The translations under genes were made by a program, and so were the position numbers. A model generated the notes under the pieces. It was not told the origin of the DNA. It was given only the letters and a program-made list of their open reading frames with translations, and did not search any database. This document shows, piece by piece, positions 56,096-64,000 of a DNA stretch of 64,000 nt (within the stretch, counting starts at the first letter, position 1; each line of letters opens with the position of its first letter). The DNA lies in NCBI GenBank assembly GCA_950106755.1, contig OX467088.1:31148401-31212400 (forward strand), in the 5' to 3' direction. The DNA comes from Climacium dendroides. Taxonomy: Eukaryota > Streptophyta > Bryopsida > Hypnales > Climaciaceae.

Positions 56096-59000
56096 TCACT
56101 TTTTCCGAGGTGGCACAGGCTTCACAATAGACACCTGCATCAGTCCACCACCTTTGACATCATGAGTGAATTTATTCATAGTACAACATGAAAACAAAAA
56201 ATAGACAACCTCTTCAGCTACCTAAGTTTAATTGATCGGCACACTAAAGAACCAAAGGATCAAAAGTTTAAAATGAGTGCAACTGACCTTGGTGGCAACT
56301 TGGGGAGGTTTGGATGAGACAACTGCCTTTGGTGCATTTGGGTTTGTGGTGGATGTTTTCTCCGGTGCTTTCACTACATTTTCGGATGCTAAGCTCTTCA
56401 CTACACGACGAGGCCTCCCTAGTGAATATGTCGGTGCTTGATCATCCTAATGCAACATACATTTGAAAATGACAAATTCTGAACCCAATGTAACTGAAGT
56501 CATTCAAATCCCTCACATTTGATGTCATAAAGACATCTGTGGTGACATAACAGAGCATTTGCATCAATGTCACACAAAACACATATCTAGCATGATACAA
56601 ACTTCATGTTCAACAAAGGAATGGTTAGAATACTTTCAAGAAAGTATAAAGTGGCACACTTGGATTACCTCCTGTGTAGAAGAGCTCTGGGTTTGACGTG
56701 CAACGCCTTTTGCCATGCTTTTTTTGATGCTTGTTGTGGGTAGCGCGTATGCATCGTCTTCTTCCTCTTCGATTTCTCCTTCTTCGACTATGGCAACAAC
56801 ATCTGCAGATTTGGAGTCCTCTATAGACATTGGCTCCACGACGTCTGCTTTCACATCAATGCCCACTACATCTTTATCTGCACCAGCAACAACAACATCG
56901 TCAACAACATTCTCCTCAACAGGAATAGGGTCAGTATCGACGTCGTCTGCAACAAAGATTGCCTTCTCCGGATCAGGGGCCGAAGACTTCAACATTGGTA
57001 GAAGTAAGTCTGATTGCACCGTGGTCCAAGTTGCCGTTCCCTGTGACATTGGCTCCGTTCCTGCTAAACCCTGCACAGATGAAGGAGGTTGCACTATGTA
57101 CTGGACTGATTGCTGACTTGCCCTTCTTTTTTCCTCTACGAAATCCTTCAACATCTCCTCGATCCGTTCTTGGGATGATGTCACTTTGTCTTCCAATCGC
57201 ATCATGGAACCCTCCATCTCCAACATGCGTGTACGCACTTCTTCAAGCTCCTTGCTTGCATCATATCGACCTTTGTTTTTCTGTTCGCTAATGCGCTTCA
57301 ACTCCTTTGCCACTTCAGCATCAATCTCATCATCAAGCGGTTCACGTCCCAATACCAAAGTCTACAATATCAAATCACATACATGAACATCAAAGAAGGT
57401 CACTACATACAAACCATGTTTTGAATATAGAAAATGTAACACATGAGTGTAATGAAACGATGAAAGTGATATTGGAGGGAAGAATATGCATTTGCACTTT
57501 GTTAGTGTTAAACTACTCAATCATACTCTGTCTATGAAAACGTCCCATAAAACACTACTTGTATGAAAAGACATCCTTTAAAACATATGAAGTTCTTAGA
57601 GACATTTTCTAAAACATGTGACGTCTTCATTGACATCGTCTAAAATATGTGACTTCACCAAAAAAATTGTTCAGAACATATAACGTCTTCAAAGACGTTG
57701 CATATAACATGATTTGATATACATGACAAGAACAATACACATGTAAAAATGCATCAAAGATAGATGACTGCACAATAAATTGAACATGGTGGCAAATGCA
57801 GTTCATAAGTACTTACCAAACGTGATGTGACTTGCCTCTCAACAATCTTCATCTGTGACGTGCTTGATCCTTTACCTTTTGAGATCGCACGCATTTGTGC
57901 TGACTTTGCTTGTGCAGCTTCGGTATGCCGCATCTCAACCAACCCCTTCCAATATGTGTCGTTGAAATCAGCTGGCATTGGCTTCTCTTCATCAATCAGC
58001 TGGTTCATCTTAAACCGCAAAGTAATGAGTGACTTTGTTATGATACGACTAAGAAATTTTTCACTCACGCGATTCAATCGACCTATTGTACTCCAATCTG
58101 CAAATCTCATTCACTCATTACTTTTGTCCCATGCAAAAGCAAAGACATTTAGGCAATAACCACTCCCACAAAATCATTAAACACGTCATATTCCAAGGCT
58201 TCAAGTTCATGCACAACCGTAGGGGACAAAAGCAAAAGTTGTTTGCAGATCAAACTTGATTAAAAAAAATCACGTCAGGGAAAACATTCAATATGACGTC
58301 AACTAAAACACAATATCTGATTAAATAGACGTCATCGAAAACATCCACTTTGACATCCACATGTCGTACAAAACATCACTGTAAACGCAATATTTGCTTT
58401 TATAGATGTCATTTTTAACGACATAACATTCCAATTAACATACATTATTGTAAGAATGAAATTTATTTTGGAAATACCTGAATACAGCCGCTTAAACAAC
58501 ATATGTCTCAATTCCTTAGATTGGCCCTCCCAACCTGTTCTTGGGTCAAGGGACTTGGCATACTTGTTCACATCCTTTGACAATGCATCCTTCATTGCTC
58601 CATGTGGCTCCCCGTTTGCATCTAGTTCAATGGGTTTCTTCATTGCTTTTTTAGCCTTGCCTTTTCTCAACTTCTCATTGTTTGCTGCTTCAATGATGTC
58701 ATCTGTGTCGCCTGACTCTTCCTGGCCTGAACCTGTCTCATATCCTCGACTATAGAAACCAATACATAAGAACTCATTGATGATTTTATACAGCTGAAAA
58801 GCATCTTTACAAACGTCAAGTTTGACAAGATACACGTCAATGTTGACATAGAGATGAACTTGAAGGATGTCACAATTGACGTCATGCAAAAAAACGTCTA
58901 TGATGTCCACTTGAACATTGACCATGTTCATAATAATACTAAATTTTGAAGATAATTTGACTATGTCTCACTATGAACGCAACCTTACAACACCACTTGT

Positions 59001-60441
59001 CACTCCTGACATCATTCAAAACATGGTAGGGAACAAAAGCTATGATCTTTAAAAAAAAACAAGATTTACATTATTACCTCCAAGATTGTTCCTTCAATCG
59101 TCCGCTCTGATTGTCCTCATCTGTTGGAGACTCACGCTCCTCATCCTCTTCTTCTTCGCTAACCTCAACAAGCACCTTCTTCTTCTTAGCTGGTGGAGAG
59201 AATTGCCGTGCAGGACCCTTCCCACGTCGATCAGGTACCTCTCTGACATCCTCCCGATTCTTCGACCTACGTTCATTCAACGCCCGCATGCGAGGTTCTT
59301 CACTGTCATACCACGGACTCCCACGCTGTTCAATTTTCCGCTTGCCAATGTTTCCCTTCGCCATGGCTTCTTGTGAATCTCTCCACAACACGAAGAATTG
59401 AACGTCCTACAACAACAATGAAGAAAGACAACAATTAATTTGTATTGAGACAAAAACAACTCTCTTTTCAACACAATTGCAATAACAACTAAGATGAATT
59501 GAAAATGAAGCAAGACAACAAAGACAAAACAATGCAACAAGTTCTATAAAAACAACTGCAATGCAACAAGACACCCACAAATTAAAATCACCATTCAAAG
59601 AAACACGTTGGTGAAGACAAGATAAACACAAAGAGAACATGCAAAAACAAGGGACGTCTCAATAAACTAATGCCGAGGGGGGTCAAGGAATTAGAAGACG
59701 GGCAGGGTTTTCCAAACCCTAGCCGCCGCAGGCCGGGCCCCCTCCCATCCGACGGCCGCACGTAGCCCGCGGCCGGGATGGGCGGCTAAACTGTCGGCTA
59801 GGCATCTGGGCCGGCTGGCCCGCCCGTCTGCCGGCTAGCCCGCCTGGCTGCCGGCTGGCCTGCCTGGCCAGAGCCTGGGTAGGCTACCGGCTGGCCCGCC
59901 CGGTTGCAGGCTGGGTAGGCTGCCGAGGCCCGGTCCGTCCCCCACAACCGTGGCCGGGTCCCTATGGCCGCGCGCCGCCCCCCAAGGCCGTGCCCCCTCC
60001 ATCGTCGCTCCGCGCCTGCGCCTGCAAGGAGTGGCGACGTGTAGGTTGGGGCACAAATCCGTCAACCTTGGTTGATGGATTTCTGAATCATTGGCTTGGG
60101 TGGGTTAGCGAACTCCAAATCACAATTTACTTTTCAAAAAATTTGAAATTGTAAAGAATTGAAGCAACAACATTGCATTTCACTTGTTTTGTAGGGTTTG
60201 CGGAGTAATCGGAGGTGGAATTTTCTTCATCATTTGTTGGAGTGATGACTCCCTCCTCTCCTTCTACTACACGTTGTTTCAGTGAGCTCTTCAGCTGAGA
60301 CTGCCCTGCACATTGAGATACAAGATTTCCAAGCACCATTGCTGCCTTTGTCTCTACAAGGTTCACTTCATTTGCCTCTACCGAAGTGTTTACAAAACGA
60401 ACAACCTTAGTGCGCTTTGGTGATACATAGTGTTGTGCCAT
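56096..60441 (-). CDS. CACTA-2 TNPA-like accessory protein (Transposase_24-type)
   Basis: ATG at 60441 (MAQHYVSPKRTKVVRFV). Exons by GT-AG sites and match to CACTA-1: 60441 to about 60155, 59406-59078 (FFVLWRDSQEAM; PPAKKKKV; acidic), 58749-58478 (KKPIELDANGEPHG), 58097-57817 (Transposase_24 block: RVSEKFLSRIITKSL, AAQAKSAQMRAISKGKGS), 57361-56668 (coiled coil, then acidic), 56446-56288 (GRPRRVVKS) and 56134-56096 (stop TGA). Splice sites look good and no stop interrupts the exons, unlike CACTA-1. By analogy with En/Spm TNPA it should be nuclear and bind the subterminal repeats, with the ACGT-core motifs as candidate sites. Confidence 0.75.
59690..60030. repeat. GC-rich imperfect tandem repeat in TNPA intron 1
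   Basis: Units around GCCGGCTGGCCCGCC repeat about eight times within an isolated, very GC-rich block of AT-rich CACTA-2. It lies in the first intron of the TNPA-like gene. CACTA-1 also has a GC-richer first intron (5940-6040), but with unrelated sequence. It has no coding value. Confidence 0.6.
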
Positions 60442-61247
60442 ATTGGTAAGCAAAATCCTTCAAAGACTTTGATGTTTTGAACTGCGTAGGTCGTAGTGTT
60501 CATTGAACCCTAAGTATGTACTTTATGTATCTTCAACAATATGATTTAGTATTGTACCACGAGAGCCACGTGGGGGTTTGTAATGATGAAAGTATTATTT
60601 CATGTTTCCTTTGACATCTGTTGTGACATTATGAATGACATGAAAGTGTTGCTGTAGACATATTTTTAGTCACATTAGGTCAATATACACTTCTACTTGT
60701 CAATTACAGAGGCTTCAAGATTCTATAAAAAAGTTAGTTGAACTCAGAGGTTCCAACACAAGTCATGAAGAGTAATGTCAAGAAATTTCACTCACTTTTT
60801 GCCTTCGAAGCTTTTATTATTTTACCTTTTGACATTTTCTGAAGCTTACACATTGCGTTTACAAAGACGTCATGACAAACACATTTATAATGTTGTAATT
60901 GACGTCATGACAAACACATTAATAATGTTGTAATTGACATCATAGAAGACAACATTGACATCACACACGTCAGAATTCTATGTCTACAGACATGTCAACA
61001 ACAATAGGTGTGAAAGTGATTTCTTGTGGTTGCAGCCTCTACCTCTACAAGTACTAGATGCCAATTACTTTAAATTAAAGATCACCTAAAGATAGTGCAC
61101 TCCAACATGCCACTAGCATTTGGAAAGTCACTTAAATGTCATTGAAGAGTCCATCTAACCAATTTATTATTTTATATCAGGATTTCTTGTTCAAGGTCTT
61201 GATCGAGAGATGCTTCACCATATTTGAATTCCTTATCCAATGTGAAG
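60442..61247. promoter_or_regulatory. Divergent promoter of CACTA-2 with duplicated TGACGTCA-like sites
   Basis: This is the region between opposed start codons (60441 minus, 61248 plus). A 35-bp tandem duplication (60866-60900 and 60901-60935) starts with GACGTCATGACAAACACATT. The junctions create ATTGACGTCATGAC, an exact TGACGTCA, the classical plant bZIP (TGA/as-1, CRE-like) core, while the third repeat start has GACATCATAG. More GACATC and GACGTCAT motifs lie around it. Transcription starts are not assigned. Confidence 0.5.
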
Positions 61248-64000
61248 ATGACATCGTGCATGAATCCAGTGTCCCAAAGACGTGGCACCACCATCCGCTT
61301 TGCAGAAGACGGACGTACACTACGCCACATACCTATAGGTGACCTAATCCTACATATGGAGTTGCGTGTGGCGACAGAGAAAAATGTGCTCTCTTACAGG
61401 TGTCCCTGTCTAAATTGCAAGGGCGGACTACAGAAGACCATAAGGAGCATACGCCAACATCATTCTCTTGTCGGTCGAGATCCTTTTTTGAAGAAATCCT
61501 TGTTAGGTGGGGACCCCCTTGAAGGCTATCCCGATGCTGGAATTTGGGTTGAAGACATCGCTTACGACAACGACGTCATAGTCAATGTTGGCTCAGACAA
61601 CAACTACATTCATAATGACAACGTCTTTGTTGGAGAAGACAATGCACCAAGTCCAGATGAAGAAAATGATCCTCCCCTTGATGAGTATCACGAAGTGCAG
61701 CACCAGGTCATGGAGGCCTTTGATAGAGGGGATACATTGCATGAAGAGTCCGAGGCCTATGGAGAGGGAAGCGACGGCCGCGACGTAGATGATGGTTGCG
61801 ACGACACTGTAGATAATATGGAAGATTTGTACACGCAAGCCACTACTCCACTATACCGCGGTGCAAAGGCAAGCATTGTGTCAGCCACGATCATCATCAT
61901 GAATATGTGTACCGTTTTCCGCGTTAGCAATAAATTCACAGATGAGCTATTCCAATTTTTGTCCGGTGATTTGCTTCCAGAAGGTAACAAGTTGCCCATT
62001 AACCATTATGAGGCGTGGAAGAGCATTAGGCGATTGGGGCTTAACTACAACAATATCCATGCCTGCCCCAATGGGTGCATTCTATATGAAGATGCGCATG
62101 CCACATTAGAGAGTTGTCCTCAGTGCAGTACTCCACGATGGATGGATGGCACGACCAATATTCCATCCAAAGTTATCCGTCACTTTCCCCTCATTCCAAG
62201 ATTGAAACGGATGTGGAGGTCGCCTGAGATAGCACACATGCTGACGGGTTACACCAAACACGTCAGTAGTGACGGCGTCATGCGTTCCGTGGTGGACAGC
62301 CCAGCATGGAAGCACATTGACACCAACGTCGCATTCAACAACTTTGGAGTAGAAGTGCGGAACATGCGACTTGCATTGGCTTTAGATGGTGTAAATCCCT
62401 TCAAGTTGAATAACACAAACTGGTCCACATGGCCAATTCTAATCTTGATCTACAACTTTGAGCCGTGGTTTGTCACAAAGAAGTTTTTTATTTCATTATG
62501 CATTTTGATTTCAGGCAAGCACTCTCCAAGCTCAAGTGGACTTCATATCTTCATATGCCCGTTGCTAAAGGAGTTGAAGGAATTGTGGACAGGTGTTCGT
62601 GCGCTTGACTTTTCCCAAGAGGAAGGCAATCAATCTTTTGAATTTCGTGCTGTATTGATGTGGACCATCTCTGATTTTCCAACGTATGGGCTGATTTCAG
62701 GCCTCTATTGTAAGGGGTACAAAGGGTGTCCACATTGTGGACCTGACACAGATGCAAGGATGGCCAAAACTGGAGATGTTCTATCAAACAGAAGAGTTAG
62801 AGGGTTGAAGATTGTGTATGGTGGCATACGGCGTTACTTGCCTCGACATCATCCATATCGAAGGAACACTCGGTTCAATGGCAAAGCAGAGCACCGTGGT
62901 ATGCCAAAAGTACAAACAAGACAAGATATTATCCGATTTGCAGCATGGCGACAATCATACCTAGACCTAGGTGGCAAGGAAAATGGACCAGATGATCCAG
63001 TGCACGTGACCGGGGTAAAAAGAATGAGTGCATTATTTGAGCTAGACTACTGGGAGGTAATTGAATACCAAAAACCATATGGAATTTCCTTGTTCTAGGC
63101 GTGTCAGTGATGACGTATTTGTTGACATGCTATGACGTGTAATGCTTGAAATTGTCCCCAACGACGTTGCTGTAAATGTCTTGAACTGTCTACGGTGACG
63201 TCTCTGTAAATGTCTTCAAGCATGTCTCAGTAAAGGCAATAATTATTTCATACATGTTATTTTGTTGAAATGTAGTCATCGACCTCTCGTATAATTTTTT
63301 TTTCACAAGCGTTTCATGAAAAATATGTTATTTTTGAAAGTCTTTGATGGAGGATTTTGCTGACCTCATGTGTACTGGTTTGTATTGCAGCATTTGCTCG
63401 AACGTCATACACTGGATCCTATGCATTGCGAAAAGAATTTATGCGAGAATATAGTGAAGACTTTGTGGGGTATGAATGACAGTCCAGGGAGCCGGCTTGA
63501 TGCAGAAGAATTAGGCATTCGTGAAGAAATATGGCTTCAAGAACCACGCCGGCGACAAGATGAGTACTACATGCTACAAGCTCCTTTTGTGTTCAAGCCA
63601 CACAAATGTAAAGAGTTTGTTTCAATTATTTCCAACATTCGCACCCCTTCAAATTATGTGGGAAGCATTCACAAGCGCCTAGAAGATGGAAAACTTCAGT
63701 ATATGAAAACCCATGACTACCATGTTCTCATGCAGCATGTACTTGGCATATTTGTTTTTTACATGCATGTATTGTATGTGATTAATGTCATGAAGTTGCA
63801 ATAGGTGAAATTGATGTTTGCATGTTCACTTGTACATAGAAGGAAGACAAGTCTTGTTTTATGTGATGTCAAGAGCAGTGTCATTAATAAAAATAGGAAA
63901 GGTATGTTCTGTCTATGGTGACAATAGTGTTGACATGGTTGTGATGCAGACCATGTTCATAGTCATGTCATTAGTGACGTACTTTGTGTAGTACACAAAA
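61248..64000 (+). CDS. CACTA-2 TNP2-like transposase, open, 3' part outside the window or undetected
   Basis: ATG at 61248 was chosen because MTSCMNPVSQRRGTTIRFA leads into GRTLRHIPIGDLIL, which CACTA-1 also has right after its own ATG. Exon 1 (61248-63056) is uninterrupted: a transposase-associated Cys domain (SYRCPCLNCKGG), an acidic linker, and the Transposase_21 core with LDGVNPFKLNNTNWSTWP, FFISLCILISGK, YCKGYKGCPHCGPDTDARM and AAWRQSYLDLGGKENGPDDP. Donor GAG^GTAATT and acceptor TGCAG flank intron 63057-63390. Exon 2 (63391-63738) has LLERHTLDPMHCEKNLCEN and NYVGSIHKRLEDGK. The DUF4218 exon seen in CACTA-1 is not found by 64000. It should act in the nucleus as the DDE-type transposase of this family. 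Confidence 0.85.

Larger units (their letters stand above)
54651..64000 (+). mobile_element. CACTA (En/Spm-type) transposon CACTA-2, extends beyond the window
   Basis: It begins CACTATAAGAAAACG at 54651, splitting an open coding region (preceding ATG would be the 3-bp target copy). Left subterminal DNA is full of GACGTC/GACATC and CCACGTCA motifs. It carries a TNPA-like gene on the minus strand and a TNP2-like transposase on the plus strand, divergent from 60442-61247. It is the mirror of CACTA-1 and, in the visible part, carries no stop or shift in either gene. The right end is not in the window, so completeness is unknown. Confidence 0.85.

Noticed and set aside
1..64000. tRNA or rRNA genes
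   Set aside because: No cloverleaf with A- and B-box motifs and no rRNA-like segment was found on reading; a dedicated scan was not possible.

Overview
The window looks like repeat-rich nuclear DNA of a land plant, possibly a non-flowering lineage. The evidence is plant-type CACTA (En/Spm) transposons with TNP2- and TNPA-like genes, a decayed plant pentatricopeptide-repeat (PPR) gene copy, LARD-like LTR elements and short GT-AG introns. I see no clearly single-copy host gene; nearly everything is mobile, duplicated or decaying. The species cannot be named from the sequence.

Layout. 1-12360: a non-autonomous LTR retroelement (LARD-1, minus strand) interrupted at 1936-10712 by CACTA-1, which has a broken transposase (minus) and a TNPA-like gene (plus) firing away from a shared promoter. 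12361-17474: AT-rich filler with minisatellites, foldbacks, a decayed RG-rich coding remnant and a diverged LTR fragment. 17475-19221: a second copy of the LARD-1 LTR. 19601-31250: locus X1, a large multi-exon minus-strand gene. Its introns hold a PPR pseudogene, minisatellites and a non-autonomous CACTA with a nested MITE. 31368-31958: a 46-bp-period palindrome array upstream of X1. 32000-34900: low-complexity and repeat DNA, including a second palindromic array. 34987 to about 38500: LARD-3, a relative of LARD-1 with an open 596-codon frame. 38580-39860: foldbacks and a transposase-tail remnant. 40000-46653: locus X2, a diverged paralogue of X1 with the same module order, in decay. 46639-53292: an AT-rich spacer with palindrome clusters at both ends. 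53367-54650: a transposase-like gene, plus strand. 54651 to the window end: CACTA-2, inserted into that gene, with an intact TNP2-like frame and the same divergent arrangement as CACTA-1.

The most unusual content is the X1/X2 pair. Each encodes, in order, a domain resembling the ParB/sulfiredoxin fold (with an NGQHS motif), a novel middle region, an acidic or proline-rich coiled-coil region, an FCP1-like HAD phosphatase domain (DLNG, DDSP motifs) and a tail with a shared DGVVDSPP motif. Each copy is accompanied by its own palindrome, upstream and inside its introns: arm GTTATCCTCGA around a central S for X1, and AGCTCGAWTCGAGCT for X2. The two share the core CTCGANTCGAG. X2's palindromes also sit before the divergent transposase-like gene. 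This suggests one mobile unit of a putative ParB-like DNA binder, a phosphatase and a transposase with its own binding sites. The pairing is inference; the repeats and the homology are seen directly.
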